Shown: positions 8,410-16,391 of the stretch, piece by piece | How the letters are laid out: the number at the start of each line of letters is the position of its first letter | How positions within the stretch are numbered: position 1 is the first letter of the stretch | Source of the DNA: Ruminococcus flavefaciens | Lineage (GTDB): Bacteria > Bacillota > Clostridia > Oscillospirales > Ruminococcaceae | Length of the DNA: 32,774 bases | Direction of reading: 5' to 3' | Assembly (NCBI GenBank): GCA_002371825.1 | Contig: DFHF01000024.1 | Coordinates: 1,641-34,414, forward strand | The notes under the pieces: generated by a model | Seen by the model: the letters and a program-made list of their open reading frames with translations, nothing else | Told to the model about the DNA's origin: nothing | The model's database searches: none | Position numbers and translations under genes: made by a program

Positions 8410-8526
8410 GCCGTAATGTCCGAACTTTCGCCGTATCACCGGGAGTATCATACAGCTGTCATCCGCTTTCAGCACCATCGCTGTGTGACACGCCGGGATA
8501 TACGTCGATTTTTTTATTTCTACATA

Positions 8527-8555
8527 GTGACAAATCAAGAATAATGTGATATAAT
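8527..8555 (+). promoter_or_regulatory. Promoter of the nadB operon
   Basis: GTGACA (8527-8532), 17-bp spacer, TATAAT (8550-8555) preceded by TGTGA. The expected start near 8562 lies about 30 nt before the nadB ATG. No NiaR or other niacin-responsive operator was recognised. Confidence 0.7.
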
Positions 8556-8593
8556 GTTAGTGTATACTTTTTTTGTTAAAGGACGTGTTATCT

Positions 8594-10051
8594 ATGTCTC
8601 GAAATTACGATGTCATAATCGCCGGATGCGGCGCTGCAGGTCTTTACGCAGCTATAAATCTCCCCTCCGACCTGAAAATACTCATTCTCTGCAAGCGTGA
8701 GCTTAGTCTCTGCAACTCTTCACTCGCTCAGGGCGGAATAGCCGGTGTATATAACTCACCTAATGATAATATCCAGTACCACCAGAATGATACTCTCATT
8801 GCCGGCGGATTCAAAAATAATGTTGACGCAGTCCACACCCTTGTCAGCGAGGCTGCTGAGGATATCGAGCATATCATAGAGCTCGGAGTCGACTTCGATA
8901 AAAATGCGGACGGCTCATACCACCGTACCCTTGAGGGCGGTCACAGTCACCACCGTATCTTCCACCATGCCGACTCTACCGGCGCTGAGATTGCTTCAAA
9001 GCTCCTCGCCCACGTCCAGACTCTCGACAACGTGGAGATAATGGAAAATACTATAATGTGTGCAGTTAAGCAGACAGGTACAGGCTATTCAGCCTTCCTT
9101 AAGCTTCCCGATGATTCATACGAGACCTGCAACTGCCACTTTATGATACTTGCTACCGGCGGTATCGGACGTGTTTATGAGTTCACTACAAACTCTGCAA
9201 TAGCCACCGGCGACGGTATCACCTTCGCATACGAAATGGGCGCTAAGATAAAGAACCTCAGCTATGTACAGTTCCATCCCACAGCCTTCAATAACCGTGC
9301 TACCCGTGAGTGCTTCCTTATCTCAGAGGCTGTCAGAGGCGAGGGAGCTTACCTCCTGAACTGCAACAAGGAGCGCTTCATGCATAACTACGACGAGCGC
9401 CTTGAGCTCGCCCCCAGAGACGTTGTCTCTCACGCTATAATCCTCGAATCAAGAAAACAGAACTCCACTGATTTCTACCTGGATATAAGCTACAAGGACA
9501 GCGAATTCCTCAAAAAACGCTTCCCTATGATATACAAGAACCTTATGGATCAGGGCTTCGACCTCACTAAGGAACCGGTGCCGATATATCCATGCCAGCA
9601 CTACCTAATGGGCGGTATCGACGTTGACAAGAATTCCGAGACCAGCCTCCGCAATCTCTTTGCCTGCGGTGAGTGCTCACATACCGGCGTTCACGGAAGC
9701 AACCGTCTCGCCAGCAATTCACTGCTGGAAGCTCTTGTATTTTCCCGCCATGCAGCTAACTGCATAGCATCCCGTCTCAGCTCCGCCCCCGAAGGCTTCG
9801 AGGAGGCTGAGTTCTCAGCACATATCGGCAGCAGCCGCATACCTAAGGGCTACCGCACTGAGACAAGACGAATAATGCAGAGAAGCCACTTCGTTATCCC
9901 GGATAAAAAAGCCGCAGCAGAAGGCTTCAAACGTGTAAAGGAAATGCGTGATGACCTTCTTAACGGCGGATACCTCGTTGACGCAGATTACGTCCTCGCT
10001 AAATCAATAGTTACTGTTGCTTATATTATTCTTGGCGAGGTAATGCAGTAA
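8594..10051 (+). CDS. nadB: L-aspartate oxidase
   Basis: Flavoprotein oxidising L-aspartate to iminoaspartate, the first step of de novo NAD synthesis; 485 residues. The N-terminal FAD-binding fold shows YDVIIAGCGAAGLYAA (about 5-20). NSSLAQGGIAGVY, HSHHRIFHHADSTGAEI and the active-site block HPTAFNN...SEAVRGEGAYLLN are typical of NadB. GGIDVD and GVHGSNRLASNSLLEALVF form the C-terminal part of the FAD domain. It is somewhat shorter than the ~530-residue proteobacterial enzyme because the C-terminal helical domain is reduced. The ATG at 8594 is used; a TTG upstream at 8573 would begin within a few bases of the predicted transcription start. It begins a nadB - dockerin peptidase - nadC operon. 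nadA is not in this window. Confidence 0.94.
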   Translation: MSRNYDVIIAGCGAAGLYAAINLPSDLKILILCKRELSLCNSSLAQGGIAGVYNSPNDNIQYHQNDTLIAGGFKNNVDAVHTLVSEAAEDIEHIIELGVDFDKNADGSYHRTLEGGHSHHRIFHHADSTGAEIASKLLAHVQTLDNVEIMENTIMCAVKQTGTGYSAFLKLPDDSYETCNCHFMILATGGIGRVYEFTTNSAIATGDGITFAYEMGAKIKNLSYVQFHPTAFNNRATRECFLISEAVRGEGAYLLNCNKERFMHNYDERLELAPRDVVSHAIILESRKQNSTDFYLDISYKDSEFLKKRFPMIYKNLMDQGFDLTKEPVPIYPCQHYLMGGIDVDKNSETSLRNLFACGECSHTGVHGSNRLASNSLLEALVFSRHAANCIASRLSSAPEGFEEAEFSAHIGSSRIPKGYRTETRRIMQRSHFVIPDKKAAAEGFKRVKEMRDDLLNGGYLVDADYVLAKSIVTVAYIILGEVMQ

Positions 10052-10091
10052 ACGGCTTTTTCATCCTCCCTCTTACTGAAAGGAGAATACT

Positions 10092-11426
10092 ATGAAAAAG
10101 AAACTATTGCTTTCAAAGATAATGGCGGCCGCCATCATCGCAGGCTGCTTCAGCTCGATGCCTTCATCTGCAAGGTCTTCCATAAAGGGCGACGTTAACG
10201 GCGACAGCATCATCGGCTTCGGTGACCTGAGACTCATTCAGGGCTATGTCCTCGGCAACAATAAGCTCACAGCCGATCAGATGAAATATGCTGATGTGGA
10301 CGGCGACGGACGTGTTGATGCCTTCGACCTTGCCCTGCTCAAAGAGAACTTCAACGAGCATATGGATAAGATACCTCAGGGTACATGGGTCGCCTCCGGA
10401 AGCAAGGGAAAAAGATACTATAACTTTGAAAAGGGTACTGTGACAGAAGAGAGCTCCGGCGCTGTGACCTCGTATAAGTGCACTGTATATGAAACAAACC
10501 TCAACTTCGATAAAAATGTCTGCGGCGATGCTGCTCATGCGCTTTTCTCATGGACAAGTGACAACACCTTCGTCCTACGCTGGGATAAGGGATATGTGGA
10601 GGAGCTCCACTACTACGGAAATGCTGCCATAAACTACAGCAGCCTTCTCTCCGGAAAATATGTCACATCCGGCGGATACGGAAAACGCACCTTCAATTTC
10701 AGAGGAATAAGCGGCAGCTTTACCGGACAGAATGGCTCCGGACTGGGATTTGAGTACACCGCCAGCGGAAATAACTACACCTTCTATATGGGCACTGACC
10801 GCAAGCCAAAGAAAGCTGTATATAAGAAAATAGACTCTATGCACTTCTCCCTCACCTGGGACGACGGCACTGTTGAGAGATTCACAAAACAGGATATACA
10901 GACGAAAAACGGTATAACCTATGTGAACGGCATCCTCATCGCAAATAAGACCTACGGCCTCCCATCTACATATAATCCGGGAGCTATCACATCCGATGCT
11001 CAGGCCGCTTTCAATAAAATGAAGGCTGATGCTGCCAAGGCCGGATATAGCCTCTTTATCTGCTCGGGATTCCGCTCATACAGCTATCAGAGCCAGCTCT
11101 ACAACAGCTATGTCAACCGTGACGGAAAGGCAAAGGCTGATACCTACTCCGCAAGGCCGGGCCACTCTGAACACCAGACCGGTCTCGCTATGGATATAAA
11201 CAACGCTTCCGACGCCTTCAATAATACTCCGGAAGCAAAATGGATAGCCGCTAACTGCTGGAAATACGGATTTATCCTCCGTTATCCTCAGGGCAAACAG
11301 AATATAACCGGCTATAAATATGAGTCATGGCACGTCCGCTATCTCGGAAATGACCTGGCCAAGGAGGTCTATAACTCCGGCCTGACACTGGAGGAATTCC
11401 TGTGTATCGACTCGGTATATAAATAA
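10092..11426 (+). CDS. Secreted M15 (VanY-like) peptidase with N-terminal dockerin and a duplicated middle domain
   Basis: A 444-residue secreted protein lying between nadB and nadC. Residues 1-28 are a signal peptide. A dockerin occupies about 32-90 (GDVNGDSIIGFGDL and ADVDGDGRVDAFDL). Two related segments of about 80 residues follow, at 97-176 and 188-267. They share G(T/K)(W/Y)V(A/T)SG..GKR..NF near the start and (F/S)L.W(D)..G.VE near the end. The C-terminal domain is a D-Ala-D-Ala carboxypeptidase of family M15B: CSGFRSY, then SARPGHSEHQTGLAMDI with zinc ligands His361 and Asp368, and ESWHVRY with Glu411 and ligand His414. All key residues are present, so it should be active on peptidoglycan peptides or related D-Ala-ended substrates. 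The ribosome site AAAGGAG is well placed. The role of a dockerin here is unknown. Confidence 0.91.
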   Translation: MKKKLLLSKIMAAAIIAGCFSSMPSSARSSIKGDVNGDSIIGFGDLRLIQGYVLGNNKLTADQMKYADVDGDGRVDAFDLALLKENFNEHMDKIPQGTWVASGSKGKRYYNFEKGTVTEESSGAVTSYKCTVYETNLNFDKNVCGDAAHALFSWTSDNTFVLRWDKGYVEELHYYGNAAINYSSLLSGKYVTSGGYGKRTFNFRGISGSFTGQNGSGLGFEYTASGNNYTFYMGTDRKPKKAVYKKIDSMHFSLTWDDGTVERFTKQDIQTKNGITYVNGILIANKTYGLPSTYNPGAITSDAQAAFNKMKADAAKAGYSLFICSGFRSYSYQSQLYNSYVNRDGKAKADTYSARPGHSEHQTGLAMDINNASDAFNNTPEAKWIAANCWKYGFILRYPQGKQNITGYKYESWHVRYLGNDLAKEVYNSGLTLEEFLCIDSVYK

Positions 11427-11442
11427 TGAAAGGAACGATATC

Positions 11443-12282
11443 ATGAAACTTCTTCAATGCTATATCGATAATATCATAACTACTGCCCTCATGGAGGATA
11501 TAAACTATATCGACGCTGCTGCTGATAACCTTATCCCCGAAACTCACCGCAGCTCTGCATACTATGTGGCTAAGGACTCCGGTGTAGTCTGCGGTATAGA
11601 GGTGGCTAAGCGTGTATTTGAGCTGGCCGGCGGAGATGTGGATTTCCGTATACTCCTGACCGACGGTACAAAGGTACAGAAGGGCGATATAATCGCTGAG
11701 CTGGAAGGCAGCACCCTTACTCTCCTCAAAGGCGAGAGAACTGCTCTCAATATACTCCAGCATATGTCAGGCATTGCTACTGCCACAAATAAGTGCGTGG
11801 AACTGGTAGCCGGTACAAATGCCTCTGTTACCGATACGAGAAAGACTCTCCCCGGACTTCGTGCCCTTCAGAAGTACGCTGTTACCGTGGGCGGAGGAAA
11901 GAATCACCGCTTCAATCTCTCTGATGCAGCTATGCTGAAGGATAACCATATCGATGCTTACGGCGGTATCACTGCCGCAGTCAAGGCTCTCCGTGAGAAG
12001 ATTGGTCATACCGTAAAAATAGAGGTCGAGGTCCGCAATCTGGTGGAGCTCCGTGAAGCTCTTGAAAATAAGGTGGAGATAATCATGCTGGATAATATGA
12101 GCTGCGACGAAATGAAGCAGGCTGTGGAAATAACCGGCGGACGTGCTCTGCTTGAAGCTTCCGGTAATGTTACTGCCGAAAACATTCGCTCCGTTGCTGA
12201 GACCGGTGTGGATATCATCTCCCTGGGCGCCCTCACTCACTCAGTGAAGTGCTTCGATATTTCTATGAAAATAAAGAAATAG
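11443..12282 (+). CDS. nadC: Nicotinate-nucleotide pyrophosphorylase (quinolinate phosphoribosyltransferase)
   Basis: Converts quinolinate and PRPP to nicotinate mononucleotide, CO2 and pyrophosphate, the third step of de novo NAD synthesis; 279 residues, normal length. Family signatures include LKGERTALNILQHMSGIAT, DTRKTLPGLRALQKYAV, GGGKNHRFNLSDAAMLKDNH, the substrate-binding EVEVRN, and a C-terminal barrel with EASGNV and SLGALTHS. The gene starts 16 bp after the dockerin peptidase stop with an AAAGGA ribosome site, so the three genes are probably cotranscribed from the promoter at 8527. No clear terminator follows. The next gene has its own promoter at 12360. Confidence 0.96.
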   Translation: MKLLQCYIDNIITTALMEDINYIDAAADNLIPETHRSSAYYVAKDSGVVCGIEVAKRVFELAGGDVDFRILLTDGTKVQKGDIIAELEGSTLTLLKGERTALNILQHMSGIATATNKCVELVAGTNASVTDTRKTLPGLRALQKYAVTVGGGKNHRFNLSDAAMLKDNHIDAYGGITAAVKALREKIGHTVKIEVEVRNLVELREALENKVEIIMLDNMSCDEMKQAVEITGGRALLEASGNVTAENIRSVAETGVDIISLGALTHSVKCFDISMKIKK

Positions 12283-12359
12283 ATTTTTTAACTAGCGCTT
12301 GTATTTTGTCGTTTTATGTCGATATTGCTCAAAAAAGTTTATTTTCATCCCTTTAAATA

Positions 12360-12388
12360 TTGACATTTTAGCAATGTCATGATATAAT
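12360..12388 (+). promoter_or_regulatory. Consensus promoter with a palindrome over the -35 element
   Basis: TTGACA (12360-12365), 17-bp spacer and TATAAT (12383-12388) are all consensus. A perfect inverted repeat, TGACATT-TTAGC-AATGTCA (12361-12379), begins inside the -35 hexamer and fills most of the spacer, where a repressor would block polymerase. The leader to the ATG at 12469 is about 75 nt. The stretch 12283-12468 otherwise holds nothing recognisable. Confidence 0.78.
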
Positions 12389-12468
12389 TATGTTGAAATA
12401 AGTGGATTATTTTTACATTTATTTCAATAGCCACAATAATGGCGAATAATAAAAAGGAGGAATTTAAA

Positions 12469-13287
12469 ATGAAAGTAAAAAAACTATTTGCGTTACCGAC
12501 AGCCTTCCTATCTACTTTAATCGCCGTGCCAATTATGAACACAAATGCTGCACCACCACCAAGTAATAACCCACAAATTTATATTGATTTTACTGTTGAT
12601 AACGGAAGAATGCGTGGGGATGTTGTTTTCAACAATGTTCCAGAGGTTGCTTCAGCAGGCTTTAATATTGAATTAGGAGATGGTTTGAAATTTGTACCAT
12701 ACAGTGGTTCGAGATACATCTCCAATTGTCATGAAAACTTTAACGGTATGTATTATTTTAACATTATTGATGATCAGAATGTTGCATTTGTTTATGCAAG
12801 TGCAGCTCAAGAGGACCTTAATGGAACTTTCTTTTCCTTTTATGTTGAACCAACAAATGTAAGTGTTCCATCGAACTCAACTGGTAATGTCATATTCCAA
12901 GGCCTAGGGTATTTAGGAAATGATCACGGAAGTTTTTATAGTGCAAGCGGTTCATCTTCAATTATTATCGAAACTCCTGTTATACTTGAATCAGGTGAAT
13001 TTATCTACGGTGATGCAGATGACAATACTGTGGTTGACGGTTCCGATGTTACAAGAATAATGGCAGCTATAAATGAGTATGGAAACGATATTCCTCTAAG
13101 CTCATTTACAGAAAATACACTTACAAAACTTCCTACCTACACAACCGCATTTGCGTCAGACGTTAACAATGACGGATATATCGACTCAACAGACTATACA
13201 GCAGTGTTACAATATTATGGCTTGATGCTCGCTGGATCACCTTATACTGGAAATATAGGTACAGTTGATATTTACGAAATTTATTAA
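12469..13287 (+). CDS. Secreted cohesin-like/dockerin protein, possible ScaC-type adaptor
   Basis: A 272-residue secreted protein. The signal peptide ends near NTNA (about 27). Residues 36-169 form a beta-rich domain (IDFTVDNGRMRGDVVFNNVP, GFNIELGDGLKF, NVAFVYASAAQEDLNGTFFSF). Its order of strands resembles a cohesin: a nine-strand layout with a 'dynamic range' of short strands and a G..F.F.V motif. A dockerin lies at about 180-255 (GDADDNTVVDGSDVT and SDVNNDGYIDSTDYT). Cohesin plus dockerin is the plan of the R. flavefaciens adaptor ScaC, but the cohesin call is by pattern only and a carbohydrate-binding module is the main alternative. The ATG at 12469 follows AAGGAGG; an upstream ATG (12439) lacks a ribosome site. 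Codons are markedly more AT-rich than in the neighbours, which suggests recent transfer. It sits 32 bp before the double-dockerin gene. Confidence 0.72.
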   Translation: MKVKKLFALPTAFLSTLIAVPIMNTNAAPPPSNNPQIYIDFTVDNGRMRGDVVFNNVPEVASAGFNIELGDGLKFVPYSGSRYISNCHENFNGMYYFNIIDDQNVAFVYASAAQEDLNGTFFSFYVEPTNVSVPSNSTGNVIFQGLGYLGNDHGSFYSASGSSSIIIETPVILESGEFIYGDADDNTVVDGSDVTRIMAAINEYGNDIPLSSFTENTLTKLPTYTTAFASDVNNDGYIDSTDYTAVLQYYGLMLAGSPYTGNIGTVDIYEIY

Positions 13288-13319
13288 AGCAAATTGTATT
13301 CTATAAGGAGGTCTTTAAC

Positions 13320-13883
13320 ATGAAAAAGTTAACCGCATTTTTATCTGCTTTTGCACTGGCAGTCTCTGCTGTTCCCTCTTTTTCAGCAGCTGAGACTCCT
13401 GCTATGGGTGACGTCACCGGCGACGGACAGCTCACCGGCGCTGATGCAGCAGAGATACTCCGTTATTCCTCTGCACTCCTAAGCAATGCTGACCCATCGG
13501 AGGAATGTCACTATTATGAGAATATCCGGCTTTACGGCGACTACAACAACGATGGCCGCATCGACGGCAATGACAGCTCTGCGATCATGCGTGATCTCAT
13601 CAATACCACAGACCGCTCGCTCTCAGACGTAATAATCGAAGGCAATTCGTATATAGCAGCTGAATATCCACGCATGGGCGATGTAAACGGTGACGGCACA
13701 GTCAACGGTACCGATGCCACTATCGTACTTAAATATTTCTCAAATCTTCTCTCAGGATACGATGTATCTGATATCGAAGCAAGCACCTATATCCTCGAAA
13801 GAGGCGATATGAACGGCGATAGTATCATTGACGGCAACGACGCTACCGTAATACTCAGAATATTCGTTGACGAAAACAGATAA
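13320..13883 (+). CDS. Secreted double-dockerin protein with no other domain
   Basis: A 187-residue secreted protein consisting of a signal peptide (cleavage near FSA, residue 23) and two complete dockerins. The first spans about 29-97, with loops GDVTGDGQLTGADAA and GDYNNDGRIDGNDSS. The second spans about 119-184, with loops GDVNGDGTVNGTDAT and GDMNGDSIIDGNDAT. No catalytic or binding module remains. Such a protein could bridge two cohesins and so cross-link scaffoldins, or cap cohesins competitively. Both are inference. AAGGAGGT lies at the proper distance before the ATG. It follows the cohesin-like/dockerin gene by 32 bp and is closed by a terminator, so the two probably form one transcript from the promoter at 12360. 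Its codon use is like the rest of the chromosome, unlike its partner. Confidence 0.88.
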   Translation: MKKLTAFLSAFALAVSAVPSFSAAETPAMGDVTGDGQLTGADAAEILRYSSALLSNADPSEECHYYENIRLYGDYNNDGRIDGNDSSAIMRDLINTTDRSLSDVIIEGNSYIAAEYPRMGDVNGDGTVNGTDATIVLKYFSNLLSGYDVSDIEASTYILERGDMNGDSIIDGNDATVILRIFVDENR

Positions 13884-13896
13884 CTCAATATTCTCC

Positions 13897-13921
13897 GGGC
13901 AGCCTTAGGCTGCCCATTTTA
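13897..13921 (+). terminator. Terminator of the cohesin-like/dockerin - double-dockerin operon
   Basis: GGGCAGCC and GGCTGCCC pair around TTA and are followed by ATTTTATTT, 13 bp after the stop codon. Confidence 0.85.
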
Positions 13922-13962
13922 TTTCATTTCAGTTTCAAATTATTTCAATAAGTATTTTTCAC

Positions 13963-13992
13963 TTGACATTATACTCCGATGTGTGCTATACT
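13963..13992 (+). promoter_or_regulatory. Promoter of the lipoprotein gene
   Basis: TTGACA (13963-13968), 18-bp spacer, TATACT (13987-13992). A second TATACT overlaps five bases downstream. The leader is about 48 nt to the ATG at 14047, with GGAGGT before it. Confidence 0.72.
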
Positions 13993-14046
13993 ATACTTGC
14001 TTAGACCAAGCTATAACTATAAATATATAAATCGGAGGTCTCAGTC

Positions 14047-14685
14047 ATGAGAAAATTACAGTTAACGGCACTTCTTCTCTGTGCAGTAATGGCACTTCCT
14101 GCTGCCGGATGCGGAAATAAAACCAAAAGCTCAAAAACAACAAGAAGCATTTCTGACGGCGGCGACGCTCCTCAGGCAGAAGAGCCCAGCAATGTTTACG
14201 AGAACAATGACGAAATCGGTAAGAACGAAACTGTCGTTGATATCAAGCAGGAAGCTGATGCAAACGATACAGGATTCACTCTCAACCGTGCTATCAAGGT
14301 AACTCCTTCATCAGAATACGGCTACAACGGCAACTTCATCTACCTTGATGTTACTATCAAGAACAACACAGATACCTCATACGAGCTCAGCACCCTGAAC
14401 AACTTCTACCTCATTTATCCCGACGGCACTGAGAAGTACGGTGATGTTCAGACAGAGCTCTATGCTAACAGCAAGTTCAAGAACTTTGAGGTTTCTCCTT
14501 ATACTGTACCTGCAAACGGTGAGCTCAGCTGCATCGTCGGCGGATTCGCTGTTGATTCAGATGTAAATGAGTTTACTGTCGGATTCTTCCCGACAAAGGA
14601 CAACAACAGAAATAAGGAAGACGTTATCAAGGTCGAGGTAAAGCCCGAAATGATCGAGGATAACCCCGCTGATATCCTTAAATAA
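14047..14685 (+). CDS. Lipoprotein with a DUF4352-like beta-sandwich domain
   Basis: A 212-residue exported lipoprotein. The signal peptide ends in LPAAGC, with Cys22 as the probable lipidation site. A charged, low-complexity stretch (about 23-75) leads to a domain at about 78-200. It has FIYLDVTIKNNTDTSYEL, NNFYLIYPDGT and a late EFTVGFFP strand, the pattern of the immunoglobulin-like DUF4352/telokin-like group found in many Firmicute surface lipoproteins. Function is unknown. The gene is monocistronic, with a consensus-like promoter and a terminator shared in space with the convergent flippase gene. Confidence 0.72.
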   Translation: MRKLQLTALLLCAVMALPAAGCGNKTKSSKTTRSISDGGDAPQAEEPSNVYENNDEIGKNETVVDIKQEADANDTGFTLNRAIKVTPSSEYGYNGNFIYLDVTIKNNTDTSYELSTLNNFYLIYPDGTEKYGDVQTELYANSKFKNFEVSPYTVPANGELSCIVGGFAVDSDVNEFTVGFFPTKDNNRNKEDVIKVEVKPEMIEDNPADILK

Positions 14686-14695
14686 GAACATAAGG

Positions 14696-14726
14696 GAGCC
14701 TGCTCTATGCAGGCTCTTTTCTTTTT
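14696..14726 (+). terminator. Terminator of the lipoprotein gene, overlapping the convergent flippase stop
   Basis: GAGCCTGC and GCAGGCTC pair around TCTAT, followed by TTTTCTTTTT. The stop codon of the minus-strand flippase (14705-14707) lies inside the stem-loop. Confidence 0.87.
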
Positions 14727-16306
14727 GCCCTTCCGCCCAGACATATCCACATCACCAGTATGTAGACAGCTCCTCCTGCTGCACCTGATATCAGTATTGC
14801 TGCAATATCTCCCAGTCCTGCCGCCGCTGACCTTACCAGAAATGCCGCACCGCCGCACATTGCACCAGAATAAAGAACCCCCGCAAAAGGAGCAGGCTCC
14901 GGTCTCAGGCCGGAATGAACTATATATGCCCTGAGAGCAAGTATAAGTATCACAGCATAGCATACCGTTGTGGATATTGCTGCTCCCGATACTCCGTACA
15001 TTGGAATGAGAAGTATATTTCCTGCCAGCTTTATAACAGTGCCGGCCGCCATTATTATCAGCGGAAGATACGTCCTTCCTATGGCCTGAAGCATACTGAA
15101 AAGCGGATAGGATATGCACAGACATACCATACCCGGCATAAGCAGCCTCAAAGGTGCCACACATATCCCGGCCTCGTCAGGCTGACGGGGAAACAGCACT
15201 CCCAGCACCTCACCTGCAAGCACTCCAAGTCCCACTGCCGCAGGTACGGCTATCACCGCAGATGTCAGCAAGGCCTGCACTGAGTCCCGCTGAAGGCGGC
15301 TGCTGTCCCCGGATTCCCAGTCAGAGGTTATCAGCGTCAGCGCTCCCTTGCCAAGCATATTTGTCACAGAGGGAACAAGATTGAAGACCGTCAGCGCTAT
15401 CCCTGCAAAGGAGCCGTATACAAAACGTGAGTACTCCCCCGCAGGTGTGCCGGCAGGCAGAGCTGAGATATCCTCCACATCGGGAATGAACTCTATCACA
15501 GTCCACATATCTATCAGTGCAGTGAGATTTGTCACAACTGCACTTATGCCTATGGGAAGCGCCACGGAAAACAGCTCCCCTACTATCTCACGGCGGCTCA
15601 TTACTTTATCCGAAGATGAATGAGGGCTCCGTGAAAACACTCTAATCACCGCAAAAAATAAAACCGCTCCAAGGGATGAAACAGTCACTCCCAGTATTCC
15701 TGCCGCAGCTGCAAGTGCTCTGATATCAGTCACATACGGGAAATATCTCAGCACCGCTTCACTGTGGCTAACAGTATAGCTGCACAGAAAAAGGCCTGCT
15801 CCCACCTTTACAAAGCCCTCTGCTACCTGAGAAAGCGCTGTCGGGAACATATTGCTCAGTCCCTCATAGTATCCCCTTTCAACTGCGGTTATACAGCCAA
15901 AAAATACAGCCGGCGCTATCATTGCAACTGCCGGTGCAGCCTCGGGACTATCCGCAGAATACCGGCTGAAAGGAACTGCAAGCGCCAGGGTAAACACACT
16001 TCCGGCAAGTCCTGCCAGCGAAAATACTGCAAGTGCCGTCCTTCTGACCCTCAGTGCGCTGCCATAGCTGCCCTGTGCCGCACACCTTGCTGTAAGTCTC
16101 GCAACTGCTGAAGTAACTCCAGTAACGGTCAGAGCATATACCGGCATAAAAAGGCTGTAGGCACAGCTGAAATAGCTCATCCCCACGCCTCCCAGCATAT
16201 TCGTCAAGGGTATCTTGAATACCGCTCCCAGTACTTTTGCCGCAGCCGCAGATATCATCAATATGAGCGAACCTTTAAGAAAGGTCTGTTTTTTCAAATG
16301 CCTCAT
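14705..16306 (-). CDS. SpoVB/MurJ-like polysaccharide flippase
   Basis: A polytopic membrane protein of 533 residues with about 14 hydrophobic segments, belonging to the MOP (MATE/PST/MVF) exporter superfamily. The N-terminal FLKGSLILMISAAAAKVLGAVFKIPLTNMLGG and the following Y-S-L-F-x-P segment match the SpoVB/YtgP/YkvU group, which moves lipid-linked cell-wall precursors across the membrane. It may be the lipid II flippase or a relative acting on another glycan; sporulation genes are not evident here, so the name spoVB is not given. The start is uncertain: GGG of the ribosome site abuts the ATG at 16306, whereas a TTG at 16297 (MKKQTFLKG) is spaced nine bases from it and may be the real start. 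Transcribed alone. Confidence 0.84.
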   Translation of the reverse strand: MRHLKKQTFLKGSLILMISAAAAKVLGAVFKIPLTNMLGGVGMSYFSCAYSLFMPVYALTVTGVTSAVARLTARCAAQGSYGSALRVRRTALAVFSLAGLAGSVFTLALAVPFSRYSADSPEAAPAVAMIAPAVFFGCITAVERGYYEGLSNMFPTALSQVAEGFVKVGAGLFLCSYTVSHSEAVLRYFPYVTDIRALAAAAGILGVTVSSLGAVLFFAVIRVFSRSPHSSSDKVMSRREIVGELFSVALPIGISAVVTNLTALIDMWTVIEFIPDVEDISALPAGTPAGEYSRFVYGSFAGIALTVFNLVPSVTNMLGKGALTLITSDWESGDSSRLQRDSVQALLTSAVIAVPAAVGLGVLAGEVLGVLFPRQPDEAGICVAPLRLLMPGMVCLCISYPLFSMLQAIGRTYLPLIIMAAGTVIKLAGNILLIPMYGVSGAAISTTVCYAVILILALRAYIVHSGLRPEPAPFAGVLYSGAMCGGAAFLVRSAAAGLGDIAAILISGAAGGAVYILVMWICLGGRAKRKEPA

Positions 16307-16391
16307 CCCTTTTCATGTATATATTAACCAATTCTCGACCGCTTTCTTTGTTGTGTTCAACGATTATTCACCGGTTTCACCTAAATATATG

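Noticed and set aside
8316..8549. 77-codon open frame after the ferredoxin
   Set aside because: It begins within the ferredoxin gene and runs through its terminator and the nadB promoter; the composition is not protein-like.
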